DNA of 64,000 bases from Streptomyces sp. NBC_00259 (GCF_036181745.1 NZ_CP108080.1:3687501-3751500); one strand, 5' to 3'; positions 33,822 to 42,971 are shown, counted from the first letter of the stretch. Notes: generated by a model not told the origin, from the sequence alone. Translations and numbers: made by a program.

Positions 33822-34649
33822 TCACGCCCGGTCCCGGCCCCGCCACCCCCGTACCGCGAGGACGATCGCCGCGATCGCCACCACCGTTGTCAGCAGTACC
33901 CAGTCGGGGATCGCGCGGCCCACCGAGGACGCCCACTGTTCCGCGGCGAAGGAGTCGTCGACCGACAGGAGGCCCGGGAGGGCCGTGGTGCCGTCGAAGG
34001 CGAGGAAGAGGGTGCCGAGGACGATGAAGAAGAGGCCGGACAGGGCCGAGGTGGTGTGCAGTTCGAAGCGGCCCGCGATGCGGACGGTCCGGCCGCGGAG
34101 CCAGCGGCGGCGGGAGATTTCGTAGCGCTCCCAGAGGAGGGCGAGGACGAAGAGCGGCACCGCCATGCCGAGGGCGTAGACGGCGAGGAGGAGTCCTCCG
34201 TAGGCGGGGCTGCCGCTGAGGGCCGCGACCGTGAGGACGCTGCCGAGGATCGGGCCCGCGCAGAAGCCCGCGAGGCCGTAGACCAGGCCGAGGGCGTAGA
34301 CGGAGACCGCCGTCGTGGGGCGGATACGGCCGCCGACCGCGGCGAGCCTTCGGGAGGCGAAGCCGAGGCCCGCGAGCTGCGCCACGCCGAGCGCGATGAT
34401 CATCCAGCCGCCGGTGGTGACCAGCAGCTCCCGGTGGCCGTAGAAGAGCCGGCCGGCGAACGAACCGGCGGCGCCCAGCGGCACCAGCGTGGTCGCGAGG
34501 CCGGCGTAGAAGATGCCGGTGCGCGCCATGAGTCTGGTCGCGGTGTCGATCGAGTACGCGAAGAACGCCGGCAGCAGGAGGGCGCTGCACGGACTGAGCA
34601 GGGCGAGGAGGCCGCCGAGGAAGGCGGCCAGGTATCCGATGTCGCTCAC
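33822..34649 (-). CDS. CcdA/DsbD-type thiol electron-transfer membrane protein
   Basis: A 275-residue protein with about seven hydrophobic segments. The paired redox cysteines of the family are visible in LLSPCSALLLPAF (helix 1) and LAGFCAGPILG (helix 4). CcdA passes electrons from cytosolic thioredoxin to extracytoplasmic thiol proteins, supporting disulfide isomerisation or cytochrome c maturation. The GTG start overlaps the upstream dsbA-like stop by 4 bp (GTGA), so the two are co-translated; the upstream partner is the likely substrate. Confidence 0.88.
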   Translation of the reverse strand: MSDIGYLAAFLGGLLALLSPCSALLLPAFFAYSIDTATRLMARTGIFYAGLATTLVPLGAAGSFAGRLFYGHRELLVTTGGWMIIALGVAQLAGLGFASRRLAAVGGRIRPTTAVSVYALGLVYGLAGFCAGPILGSVLTVAALSGSPAYGGLLLAVYALGMAVPLFVLALLWERYEISRRRWLRGRTVRIAGRFELHTTSALSGLFFIVLGTLFLAFDGTTALPGLLSVDDSFAAEQWASSVGRAIPDWVLLTTVVAIAAIVLAVRGWRGRDRA

Positions 34650-35521
34650 TTGCCGCCCGCCGGTCCCGAAGACTTCGATCCCGACGGCTTCGGTCCCGAC
34701 GGCTTCGGTCCCGAAGGCGTCGATCCTGCCGCCTTCTCCGTCGCGGCCTTCCGCGCGGCCTCGATCGCGTCGGTGAAGGCCCGCTGCGGCTGGGCGCCGG
34801 CGAGCGGCCGGCCGTTGACCAGGAACGACGGCGTGGACGTCGCGCCCAGCCCGTACCCCTCCTGCTGGTCCTTCGCCACGGCCTGGCGGGCCGCCTCCCC
34901 GTCGGCGTCGCGCACGAAACGGTCCAGGTCCTTGACCCCCGCCTGGGCGGCGAGCTCCTTCAGTCGCTGCTCGCCGAAGCCCTTCTCCTTCGCGCCCTCG
35001 GCGTACGCGGCCTCGTGGAACTGCCAGAACCTGCCCTGCTGCCCCGCGGCCCAGGCCGCGCGCGCCGCCGCCTCCGACTCCTCGCCGAAGATCGGGAAGT
35101 TGCGCCACTCGATGCGCAGGGTGCCGTTGTCGACGTACTTCTTCACCAGCGCCGGCTCGGTGTCGCGGGCGAACTTCCCGCAGTAGCCGCACTTGAAGTC
35201 GGCGTACTCGATCATCACGACGGGTGCGTCCGCGCGGCCCAGCGCGAGCGGGTCGCGGGCATCGCGCCGGGCGAGCTTCTCCAGCTCGGCGTACACGTCG
35301 GCCTGCGGGTCCGTGGACTCCTCGGCGACGGTGCGCCCGCCGGCCGCGGAATCGTCGGGCCTGGTGGCGGTGTACGAGACGACGCCGAGCAGGACCGCGG
35401 CCGCGGCGACTCCGGCGCCGAACGCGTACGGCTTCATGGAACGGGGCCGCCGCTTTGACTGCGACGTGGACGTGGACGTGGTCTGCGACTTGGGAAGGCG
35501 GGTACGACGGGCAGCGGGCAT
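34646..35521 (-). CDS. Membrane-anchored DsbA-family thioredoxin-fold oxidoreductase
   Basis: A 291-residue protein. Basic N terminus, one membrane anchor at about 31-52 (AFGAGVAAAAVLLGVVSY), then a DsbA-type thioredoxin domain with active site FKCGYCGKF and cis-Pro loop TSTPSFLVNG. It is presumably an extracytoplasmic dithiol oxidase or isomerase. The C terminus is an unusual Ser-Gly-Pro-Lys repeat (SGPKPSG), encoded by a 15-bp DNA repeat near 34660-34720. First gene of a two-gene operon with the CcdA-like protein, which could reduce or recycle it. Confidence 0.9.
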   Translation of the reverse strand: MPAARRTRLPKSQTTSTSTSQSKRRPRSMKPYAFGAGVAAAAVLLGVVSYTATRPDDSAAGGRTVAEESTDPQADVYAELEKLARRDARDPLALGRADAPVVMIEYADFKCGYCGKFARDTEPALVKKYVDNGTLRIEWRNFPIFGEESEAAARAAWAAGQQGRFWQFHEAAYAEGAKEKGFGEQRLKELAAQAGVKDLDRFVRDADGEAARQAVAKDQQEGYGLGATSTPSFLVNGRPLAGAQPQRAFTDAIEAARKAATEKAAGSTPSGPKPSGPKPSGSKSSGPAGGK

Positions 35522-35575
35522 GGCTGTGTTCTCTCCGGGACGCGAGGGGAAGGGCTGGGCTCGGCTGTGCCGCGC

Positions 35576-36007
35576 CTATACGCGCAGGACGGAGAGATCT
35601 ATCGGGCTCGGAGCCGCGACCGGCGGCGGAGCGCGCCCCGGCGCGAGATCGAGCACGGCACCGTGCACGGCCCAGCAGCCGGACGCACCGTGGGCGGAGG
35701 TCTGCAGGGCCGGCGGGAGTTCGTACGCGGACGACCCGCGCGGCGGAGTGGCGGGACTCAACCCGCCGTCGTCACCGGCGCCGTCGTCGCAGCCGGGTGC
35801 CTGTCGCCCATCGGCCGGGGCCGCCACCGCGGTCGGGACGCCCGCCCCGGCCGGGGCCGCCACCGCGACGGAGTCCGTCACCGCGACCGTCCGGCCGGTG
35901 TCCGCCGCGGCGCCCGTCCCCGTGCCGAGCAGCACGCCGGTCAGCACCGCCGTCAGCGCGGCCACGACCGCGAGGACGCGGCGCCACCTGTTGCTGGGGC
36001 CGGGCAT
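35576..36007 (-). CDS. Small exported or membrane-anchored protein, unknown
   Basis: A 143-residue protein with an N-terminal basic-hydrophobic signal (NRWRRVLAVVAALTAVLTGVLLGTG, Ala-Ala-Ala cleavage region) and a Gly/Ala/Pro-rich mature part containing two Cys (APGCDD, SGCWAVH) that could pair. No family recognised. ATG 36007 has AGGAG 11 bases upstream, spaced widely. It lies 54 bp upstream of dsbA on the same strand, so the thiol-redox pair could act on its Cys residues, but that is only an inference. Confidence 0.6.
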   Translation of the reverse strand: MPGPSNRWRRVLAVVAALTAVLTGVLLGTGTGAAADTGRTVAVTDSVAVAAPAGAGVPTAVAAPADGRQAPGCDDGAGDDGGLSPATPPRGSSAYELPPALQTSAHGASGCWAVHGAVLDLAPGRAPPPVAAPSPIDLSVLRV

Positions 36008-36040
36008 GGGCGGGTGCTCTCCTGTCGACCGACGTGTTCG

Positions 36041-36121
36041 GCTTGATCAGCTTCATCGGCTTGATCGGCGTCATCTGCTCGATCCGCTTGATCTGGTTGA
36101 TCTGCTTGATCTGCTTGATCT
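36041..36121. repeat. Nine-copy 9-bp tandem repeat (GCTTGATCT family)
   Basis: Nine consecutive 9-bp units, six of them GCTTGATCx or one mismatch away, in the gap between the small exported protein and hrpA. The array is more AT-rich than the surroundings. A following CCCGTA-ATCG-TACGGG hairpin is at about 36135-36150. It could be a variable spacer or a coding relic: on the minus strand it reads as repeated Gln/Asn-Ile-Lys. Confidence 0.85.
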
Positions 36122-36290
36122 GCTGATCGATGTGCCCGTAATCGTACGGGCCTGCGGACCGCCACCCCCGAAGCACCGCCCCGAAGCACCGCCCGGAGCC
36201 CCCCTCCGCGGCCCCCGCGCCCCGCCCCCGGAAACCCACCCGGAAATGGGTTCGCCACTCCGCTCGCACGGGTGCGATCCTGGATCCCGT

Positions 36291-39200
36291 ATGTCTACTT
36301 CCTTCGCCGATCTCCAGAAGCAGCTGGCCGAGATCTCGCTGCGCGACGCGCACCGGCTCGGGCGGCGCCTCGAGGGCACCCGCCGTATCCGTACGCCCGA
36401 GGCCCGGCAGGCCGTGCTGGACGAGATCGCGGCCGAGGCCGCGCAGGCCGCCGCCCGGACCGCCGAGCGCGCGACACGCCTGCCCGGGATCACGTACCCC
36501 GAACAACTGCCGGTCAGTCAGAAGAAGGACGACATCCTGGCGGCGATACGGGACCACCAGGTCGTGATCGTCGCGGGTGAGACCGGCTCCGGCAAGACGA
36601 CGCAGATCCCCAAGATCTGTATGGAGCTCGGCCGCGGCGTACGCGGCATGATCGGGCACACCCAGCCGCGCAGGATCGCCGCACGGACCGTCGCCGAGCG
36701 AGTGGCGGAGGAGCTGCGCACCCCGCTCGGCGAGGCGGTCGGCTGGAAGGTCCGCTTCACCGACCAGGTGAACCCGGACGCGACCTTCGTCAAACTCATG
36801 ACGGACGGCATCCTCCTCGCGGAGATCCAGACGGACCGCGAGCTGCGCGCGTACGACACGATCATCATCGACGAGGCCCACGAGCGGTCCCTCAACATCG
36901 ACTTCCTGCTCGGGTATCTGGCCCAGCTGCTGCCGAAGCGGCCGGACCTCAAGGTCGTGATCACCTCCGCGACCATCGACCCCGAGCGCTTCTCCCGGCA
37001 CTTCGGCGACGCGCCCATCGTGGAGGTCTCCGGCCGTACGTATCCGGTGGAGGTCCGTTACCGGCCCCTCCTCGAAGAGGACGGCGACGATTCCGACCGC
37101 GACCAGATCACCGCCATCTGCGACGCCGTCGACGAGCTCCAGTCCGAAGGACCGGGCGACATCCTGGTCTTCCTCTCCGGCGAGCGCGAGATCCGCGACA
37201 CCGCGGACGCGCTCATCAAGAAGAACCTCCGCGGCACCGAGGTCCTCCCCCTCTACGCCCGGCTCTCGCACGCCGAGCAGCACCGCGTCTTCCAGGCGCA
37301 CTCCGGCCGCCGGATCGTCCTCGCGACGAACGTCGCCGAGACGTCGCTGACGGTCCCCGGCATCAAGTACGTCATCGATCCGGGCACCGCACGTATCTCC
37401 CGCTACAGCCACCGCACCAAGGTCCAGCGCCTCCCGATCGAGGCCATCAGCCAAGCCAGCGCCAACCAGCGCAAGGGCCGCTGCGGCCGTACGTCCGACG
37501 GCATCTGCATCCGCCTCTACTCCGAGGACGACTTCGAGGCCCGCCCGGAGTTCACCGACGCGGAGATCCTCCGTACGAACCTGGCGTCCGTCATCCTCCA
37601 GATGACCGCGGCCGGGCTCGGCGACATCGAGAAGTTCCCCTTCATCGACCCGCCGGACCACCGCAACATCCGCGACGGTGTGCAGCTCCTGCAGGAGCTG
37701 CACGCGCTGGACCCCGCGCAGAAGGATCCGAGGAAACGGCTGACGCAGCTGGGCCGCAAGCTCGCGCAGCTGCCCGTCGACCCGCGTCTGGCCCGGATGG
37801 TCATCGAGGCCGAGAAGAACGGCTGCGTCCGCGAGGTCATGGTGATCGCCGCCGCCCTCTCGATCCAGGACCCGCGCGAGCGTCCCGCCGAGAAGCAGGC
37901 GCAGGCCGATCAGCAGCACGCCCGCTTCAAGGACGAGACGAGCGACTTCCTCGCCTTCCTCAACCTCTGGCGGTACATCCGCGAGCAGCAGAAGGAGCGC
38001 GGCTCCTCCAGCTTCCGCCGGATGTGCAAGCAGGAGTACCTGAACTTCCTGCGCATTCGCGAATGGCAGGACATCTACGCGCAGCTGCGCACGGTCGCCA
38101 AGCAGATGGGCATCCATCCGAACGAGCAGGACGCGGCCGAGCAGTCCGTCCACGTCTCGCTCCTCGCCGGCCTCCTCTCCCACATCGGGATGAAGGACGT
38201 GAAGGAAGGCACGAAGAACGAGTACCTGGGCGCCCGCAGCGCCAAGTTCGCGGTCTTCCCCGGCTCCGCGCTGTTCAAGAAGCCGCCGCGCTTCGTCATG
38301 TCCGCCGAGCTGGTCGAGACGTCCCGGCTGTGGGCGCGGGTCAACGCGAAGATCGAGCCCGAGTGGATCGAGCCGCTCGCGGAGCACCTGGTCAAGCGCA
38401 CCTACAGCGAGCCGCACTGGGAGAAGGACCAGGCGGCGGTGATGGCGTACGAGAAGGTCACGCTGTACGGCGTGCCGATCATCGCCCAGCGCAAGGTGAA
38501 CTACGGCCGCATCGACCCGGAGGCGAGCCGCGAGCTCTTCATCCGCAACGCGCTGGTCGAGGGCGACTGGCGTACGCACCACAAGTTCTTCGCGGACAAC
38601 CGCAAGCTGCTCACCGAGGTCGAGGAGCTGGAGCACCGGGCCCGCCGCCGCGACATCCTCGTCGACGACGAGACGCTGTTCGACTTCTACGACCAGCGGG
38701 TGCCCGAGCACGTGGTGTCGGGGGCGCACTTCGACTCCTGGTGGAAGCACAAGCGCCGTGAGGAGCCCGACCTCCTCGACTTCGAGCGCGAGATGCTCAT
38801 CAACGAGAAGGCCGGGGCGGTCACCAAGGACGACTACCCGGACTCGTGGCGGCAGGGACCGCTGAAGTTCCCGGTCACCTACCAGTTCGAGCCGGGCGCG
38901 GACGCGGACGGCGTGACCGTCCACATCCCGCTCCAGGTGCTGAACCAGGTCAGGGACGAGGGCTTCGACTGGCAGATCCCGGGCCTGCGCGAAGAGGTCG
39001 TCACGGAGCTGATCCGCTCGCTGCCGAAGCCGATCCGCCGCCATTACGTGCCGGCGCCGAACTACGCGAAGGCGTTCCTGGAGCGGGCCGTGCCCCTGCA
39101 GGAGCCGCTGCCGGTCACGCTCGCTCGAGAGCTCCAGCGCATGGTCGGCGTCCCGGTCACGGGTGACGACTTCGACCTGTCCAAGGTCCCGGACCATCTG

Positions 39201-40223
39201 AAGATAACGTTCCGGATCATCGACGAGCGGCGCCGCAACCTGGCCGAGGACAAGGACCTGGAGGCCCTGAGGCTCCAGCTGAAGCCCAAGGCCCGCCAGG
39301 CGCTGTCCAAGGCCGCCGCGGCCACGGCCGGGCGCTCGGGCGGTGACGCCATCGAGCGGACGGGCCTGAAGGACTGGACGATCGGCACGCTCACGAAGGT
39401 CTTCGAGACCCGGCGCGCGGGCCAGCCCGTCAAGGCCTACCCCGCGCTCGTGGACGACGGCGAGACCGTCTCCGTACGGCTCTTCGACACCGAGGCCGAG
39501 CAGATGCAGGCCATGTGGCGCGGCACGCGCCGGCTGATCCTGCTGAACATCCCGGTGAACCCCGCGAAGTTCGCCTCCGAGCGGCTGACGAACCAACAGA
39601 AGCTCGCTCTGTCCCGCAATCCGCACGGCTCGATCCAGGCGCTCTTCGACGACTGCGCGACGGCGGCCGCGGACCGGTTGATCGCCGACCACGGCGGGCC
39701 GGCCTGGGATGAGGAATCGTTCCGGAAGCTGTACGACAAGGTCCGCGCGGACCTCGTGGACGCGACCGTGCGGACCGTCGACCAGGTCGGACAGATCCTC
39801 GCCGCCTGGCAGGCCTGCGAGCGTCGGCTCAAGGCCACGAACAGCCTGGCCCTCATGAACAACGTCCAGGACGTACGGCAGCAGCTGACGGCCCTGATGC
39901 CGGCCGGCTTCGTGACGCGCACGGGGGTGCGCAGGCTGCCCGACCTGATGCGCTATCTGGTCGCGGTCGACCGCCGGCTGCAGCAGATGCCGACGGCCGT
40001 CCAGCGCGACACGACCCGGATGGCGAAGGTCCACGAGATGCAGGACGAGTACGCCTGGCTGCTGGAACAGCTGCCCAAGGGGCGGCCGGTGCCGCAGGAG
40101 GTCCTGGACATCCGCTGGATGATCGAGGAACTGCGGGTGAGCTACTTCGCCCACGCTCTGGGCACCGCGTACGCCGTTTCCGACAAGCGCATCGTCAAGG
40201 CGATCGACGCGGCGGCACCGTGA
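36291..40223 (+). CDS. hrpA: ATP-dependent RNA helicase HrpA (DEAH box)
   Basis: A full-length 1310-residue DEAH-box helicase. Motif I GETGSGKTTQ (about 98-107), DEAH in IIIDEAHERSLN, SAT in ITSATID, and motif VI QRKGRCGR. The C-terminal helicase-associated, OB-fold and HrpA-specific (DUF3418) regions follow to the end (LPKPIRRHYVPAPNYA; RRNLAEDKDLEALR). HrpA resolves stalled or collided ribosomes on mRNA in other bacteria. The ATG at 36291 has no clear ribosome site. Only genes on the other strand lie directly upstream, so it is monocistronic. No truncation or missing motif. Confidence 0.95.
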   Translation: MSTSFADLQKQLAEISLRDAHRLGRRLEGTRRIRTPEARQAVLDEIAAEAAQAAARTAERATRLPGITYPEQLPVSQKKDDILAAIRDHQVVIVAGETGSGKTTQIPKICMELGRGVRGMIGHTQPRRIAARTVAERVAEELRTPLGEAVGWKVRFTDQVNPDATFVKLMTDGILLAEIQTDRELRAYDTIIIDEAHERSLNIDFLLGYLAQLLPKRPDLKVVITSATIDPERFSRHFGDAPIVEVSGRTYPVEVRYRPLLEEDGDDSDRDQITAICDAVDELQSEGPGDILVFLSGEREIRDTADALIKKNLRGTEVLPLYARLSHAEQHRVFQAHSGRRIVLATNVAETSLTVPGIKYVIDPGTARISRYSHRTKVQRLPIEAISQASANQRKGRCGRTSDGICIRLYSEDDFEARPEFTDAEILRTNLASVILQMTAAGLGDIEKFPFIDPPDHRNIRDGVQLLQELHALDPAQKDPRKRLTQLGRKLAQLPVDPRLARMVIEAEKNGCVREVMVIAAALSIQDPRERPAEKQAQADQQHARFKDETSDFLAFLNLWRYIREQQKERGSSSFRRMCKQEYLNFLRIREWQDIYAQLRTVAKQMGIHPNEQDAAEQSVHVSLLAGLLSHIGMKDVKEGTKNEYLGARSAKFAVFPGSALFKKPPRFVMSAELVETSRLWARVNAKIEPEWIEPLAEHLVKRTYSEPHWEKDQAAVMAYEKVTLYGVPIIAQRKVNYGRIDPEASRELFIRNALVEGDWRTHHKFFADNRKLLTEVEELEHRARRRDILVDDETLFDFYDQRVPEHVVSGAHFDSWWKHKRREEPDLLDFEREMLINEKAGAVTKDDYPDSWRQGPLKFPVTYQFEPGADADGVTVHIPLQVLNQVRDEGFDWQIPGLREEVVTELIRSLPKPIRRHYVPAPNYAKAFLERAVPLQEPLPVTLARELQRMVGVPVTGDDFDLSKVPDHLKITFRIIDERRRNLAEDKDLEALRLQLKPKARQALSKAAAATAGRSGGDAIERTGLKDWTIGTLTKVFETRRAGQPVKAYPALVDDGETVSVRLFDTEAEQMQAMWRGTRRLILLNIPVNPAKFASERLTNQQKLALSRNPHGSIQALFDDCATAAADRLIADHGGPAWDEESFRKLYDKVRADLVDATVRTVDQVGQILAAWQACERRLKATNSLALMNNVQDVRQQLTALMPAGFVTRTGVRRLPDLMRYLVAVDRRLQQMPTAVQRDTTRMAKVHEMQDEYAWLLEQLPKGRPVPQEVLDIRWMIEELRVSYFAHALGTAYAVSDKRIVKAIDAAAP

Positions 40224-40315
40224 CGCGGCCGTCGCCTTGAGTGAGTTCGACCGGACCCTCTGACCTGCTGTACAGTCTCTCTCGCAGCCAACGAGCAAGT
40301 GGGGCTGCGAAACCT

Positions 40316-40390
40316 GGTCCTGTGGAGCAGTTTGGAGTGCTCGCCACCCTGTCAAGGTGGAGGCCGCGGGTTCAAATCCCGTCAGGACCG
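40316..40390 (+). tRNA. tRNA-Asp (GUC), copy 2
   Basis: 75 nt, identical to the tRNA-Asp at 31338-31412. A TACAGT -10-like box lies about 40 bases upstream (40271-40276). Confidence 0.95.
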
Positions 40391-40404
40391 CGCGTATCAC
40401 CGAT

Positions 40405-40428
40405 GGCCCGCACCAGCTGGTGCGGGCC
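40405..40428 (+). terminator. Palindromic terminator after tRNA-Asp
   Basis: Perfect palindrome GGCCCGCACCAG and its complement, followed by TTCGTCG. Confidence 0.8.
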
Positions 40429-40447
40429 TTCGTCGTGCCGTCACCGG

Positions 40448-40474
40448 AAGGCCCGCCCAAGTGGTGCGGGCCTT
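40448..40474 (+). terminator. Second hairpin after tRNA-Asp
   Basis: Stem AAGGCCCGC/GCGGGCCTT with a 9-nt loop, sharing the GGCCCGC arm of the first; a tandem backup terminator. Confidence 0.7.
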
Positions 40475-40556
40475 TCGACGTATTGACTGCGGTGCCCTGC
40501 CGCCGGTACCCAGTCAGGACAGGGGTTGCGGGGCCCCCGACCGCGGAGGTGGCGCG

Positions 40557-40889
40557 ATGGCGGCATCCACAGCGAGGCACGAGACCAGGGCGTTGCTGCG
40601 CGCCCATCTGGCGGCCGTCTCCGGCTATCGGCACCTCACCCGGCACTGTCCGGTCTGCCATCGGCTGTTGCGCCTCGCCATGGATCCCTCCGAGACGGTC
40701 CCGATGGATCCCTCCGAGGGCGCCCCGGAGGAGCTGGAGCCGCTCCCGGAGCCGAGGCCGGCCGAGTGGCGGGCGGAGCGAGGCGCGGAGCTGAGGGCCG
40801 AGCTGGGGGCGATGCCCGCCGAGCGGGGACCGATGCCGGGGCCCGAACCGGGCATCGGCACCGAGGACGAAGGTCCCTCCCATGCGTGA
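40557..40889 (+). CDS. Small DUF6274-like protein
   Basis: A 110-residue hydrophilic protein. The first half (RHETRALLRAHLAAVSGYRHLTRHCPVCHRLLRLAM) holds a CPVCH motif that could bind zinc or haem; the second half is acidic Pro/Glu/Arg-rich low complexity. I recall a DUF6274 family next to bldC in Streptomyces, but function is unknown. ATG 40557 has GGAGGTGG upstream. A longer frame beginning at 40299 runs through the tRNA and is not credible. Confidence 0.7.
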   Translation: MAASTARHETRALLRAHLAAVSGYRHLTRHCPVCHRLLRLAMDPSETVPMDPSEGAPEELEPLPEPRPAEWRAERGAELRAELGAMPAERGPMPGPEPGIGTEDEGPSHA

Positions 40890-41284
40890 CCAATGGCGCC
40901 TTGTCCCGATCCGCACACGTGGCAGGCTCGCCTTGGCAAGACCGTCGGCATGTGACGGGAGTCACCGAAGTTGTTTGGGAAACAGGGGAACTTACACCCT
41001 CCCTACAACCGAAAAATCAAATACGTGCAATTGCACCCCCTTCTGAGCAGCCCCGCCCGACTCCGAAGGGTCCGCCGACGCCCTGCGCCGGCCGCACGCG
41101 AACCCCGCGCCCACCTGCGAACGCGCCCTCGCGGGAGCCCCTTCCGGGCATAAAAAAGATCGCGCTGGACCCGGCGGAGTCCAGCGCGATCGACGACGAA
41201 ACCTGTTGGGGCAGGCGCCCGCCGTGTCGAGCTCAGTTCGGGCTGCGGGGTTGGGGGACCCGGCTATGCCCTGCTATCGGGGTT
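40890..41284. other. Gap between DUF6274-like gene and bldC
   Basis: About 395 bp without a gene. Between 40960 and 41040 it is unusually AT-rich for this chromosome and has a 12-bp palindrome GTGCAATTGCAC at 41025-41036. The bldC terminator occupies 41152-41191. Confidence 0.55.
41152..41191 (-). terminator. Canonical rho-independent terminator of bldC
   Basis: On the minus strand, a 13-bp stem GATCGCGCTGGAC with an 8-nt loop is followed by TTTTTT, rare in this genus. It lies about 95 bases after the bldC stop. Confidence 0.9.
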
Positions 41285-41491
41285 TCAGGCCTCGCTGCGC
41301 TGCTGCGGAATACCCGCAAGCAGTGCGCGGACCTCTGCCTCGCGGTACCGGCGGTGTCCACCGAGCGTACGGATGGACGTGAGCTTGCCTGCCTTTGCCC
41401 AGCGAGTGACCGTCTTCGGGTCCACGCGGAACATCGTGGCAACCTCAGCCGGGGTCAGCAGCGGCTCGGCATCAGGGGTGCGAGCGGTCAT
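41285..41491 (-). CDS. bldC: Developmental regulator BldC (MerR-like DNA-binding domain)
   Basis: A 68-residue protein consisting of a single winged-helix of MerR type (LLTPAEVATMFRVDPKTVTRWAKAGKLTSIRTLGGHRRYREAEVRALLAG), with no effector domain. The length and sequence are those of Streptomyces BldC, which binds head-to-tail on direct repeats and holds cells in vegetative growth before sporulation. ATG 41491 has GAGGAGG seven bases upstream. A hairpin directly precedes the ribosome site and a T-tract terminator follows the gene. Confidence 0.97.
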   Translation of the reverse strand: MTARTPDAEPLLTPAEVATMFRVDPKTVTRWAKAGKLTSIRTLGGHRRYREAEVRALLAGIPQQRSEA

Positions 41492-41970
41492 GAGCGGCCT
41501 CCTCGGGAGAACCGAACCTTCTCGGTTCTTTCCTCTAAATTCTGCACCTTGACCCGCGTTGCCCGAAATGGCGGACGCGGGCCGAGTCGGTTATAGGACG
41601 AACGGCTTGTCCTCGGCACTACAACTACACCATCTGTCCAGCCACGTCGGCCAAACCGATGGAATTGCCCTCTCAGGTGTTCATCAGCGGCGGAAGCCGA
41701 TGGTTCATGCCATAACGGACAGTCACGTCACAGTGACGATCAGTCACAGAGCGATCAGGAGTCATCAGACCCCCCATAGAGTGCAATGCTGAGATTTCCG
41801 CCCTTAGGTAGGCGGAAGGAACCCTCCCCGGACTCCTTGTCCTATTTTGGCACGAGGGTGGGCGAGCGACGCAAGGGACGACTTAGTGCTGTCCGTCACG
41901 CTTGAGACAAAGGCCCGGATCGGGACCTACGTCCCGGACACTCCTCGTTCAGCCCGCGGAGGCCGGATCG
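41492..41970. other. bldC upstream regulatory region, 479 bp
   Basis: No gene is seen. It carries dyads that may be operators: CGTCAC-A-GTGACG at 41726-41738 among repeated GTCAC words, and TTCCGCC/GGCGGAA at 41796-41817. A TATAAC -10-like sequence on the minus strand is near 41592-41597. The length suggests complex control of bldC. Confidence 0.55.
41508..41529 (-). promoter_or_regulatory. Hairpin in the bldC leader just before the ribosome site
   Basis: 8-bp inverted repeat AGAACCGA/TCGGTTCT with a 6-nt loop, ending about five bases before the GAGGAGG of bldC. It could influence translation or bind a regulator. Confidence 0.6.
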
Positions 41971-42816
41971 TCAGTTGGCGAACTGACGATCGCGTACCGC
42001 CCGCCAGCGGTCCGTGAGCCGGCCGTAGGCCTCTCCGGCGCCCTCGCCGTCCCCGTCCCGCAGCGCCGCGATCCCCTCGGCCACATCCGCGGCCGAGTGG
42101 TCCTCGGCGAGCTGCGCCGGAGACAGGGCGTGGACGAGTCCGCCGTAGTCGAGCTCGACCAGGGAACGCGGATGGAACTCCTCCAGCCACCGCCCCACAT
42201 CTACCAGGCCCTCCGTGAGAGGCCCCTCGTCGACGGACTCCCGCAGCGCCTTCAGCGAGCGCGCCAGCCGGCGCCTGGCCTGCACCATGGGCGTCCGGTA
42301 GCGCAGTACGGGCGCCACACCCGCCACGTCCCCCGGCTCGTACTCGCGCTCGTCGTCCGCGAAGAGCGTGAACCAGCGCACCGGCACCTGCCACACCGCC
42401 GTCCTGATCCACGGCCGCGCGTCCGGGTTGCGCTCGCGCCACGCCTCGTAGTCCGCGGCGGCCTGGCCGCGCACCACCGGCGGCAGGACCGCGTCGAGCA
42501 CCGTGGGAGGAAAGAGCTCCGTCAGCTCCTCCAGGGCCAGCCAGCCGCGCAGCCGCGTGCGCCAGGGACAGACGCAGACGACGCCGTCGGCCTCCGTGAC
42601 GAAGGCGTCGGCGCTCTCGTGGACCGGGACGGCCACGGGAGGGGTCGGCAGCAGGTCCGCGAGCGACCGTCGCAGTTCGTCCTGCGCCGTGGGGGTGCGC
42701 TCGCGCCGGGCGTACCGCGCCCAATGGCTCCGCTCCGGTTCGGGAAAAGCCGCCAACGGCTCGTACACCCGCAGGTAGGACGCGTACGGGACGAGCACAG
42801 AAGTGGCGGCCGGCAT
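41971..42816 (-). CDS. Conserved hypothetical protein, unknown function
   Basis: A 281-residue soluble protein without signal or membrane segment. It is rich in Trp/Arg/Glu (WARYARRERT; WIRTAVWQVPVRWFTLF; RSLKALRESVDEGPLTEGLVDVGRWLEEF) and ends in a helical stretch. No motif or cofactor site is recognised. It sits between bldC and valine dehydrogenase, a position I recall being occupied by a conserved hypothetical gene in S. coelicolor. ATG 42816; the sequence before it has no strong ribosome site. Confidence 0.7.
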   Translation of the reverse strand: MPAATSVLVPYASYLRVYEPLAAFPEPERSHWARYARRERTPTAQDELRRSLADLLPTPPVAVPVHESADAFVTEADGVVCVCPWRTRLRGWLALEELTELFPPTVLDAVLPPVVRGQAAADYEAWRERNPDARPWIRTAVWQVPVRWFTLFADDEREYEPGDVAGVAPVLRYRTPMVQARRRLARSLKALRESVDEGPLTEGLVDVGRWLEEFHPRSLVELDYGGLVHALSPAQLAEDHSAADVAEGIAALRDGDGEGAGEAYGRLTDRWRAVRDRQFAN

Positions 42817-42971
42817 GTCACAGATCCTTCCACGCGCGTACTCCGGGAGGGGGTGATCCTGAGCACTGCGAGCGATCTACCCCCGCGTAGGACTTACTCT
42901 CTTGCCCATCAGGTCCCTCCCCACCCGCAGGAGGGCCCTCAATCGCCGCTTCGTACTTGGGAGTCACCACC

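Noticed and set aside
40405..40474. Repeat pair as a mobile element end
   Set aside because: Both are stem-loops immediately after a tRNA and fit tandem terminators; no transposase or target duplication.
35772..40916. 1714-codon open frame opposite hrpA
   Set aside because: It runs antisense through HrpA and the tRNA-Asp gene; composition is Arg/Leu/Val shadow coding from third-position GC bias.
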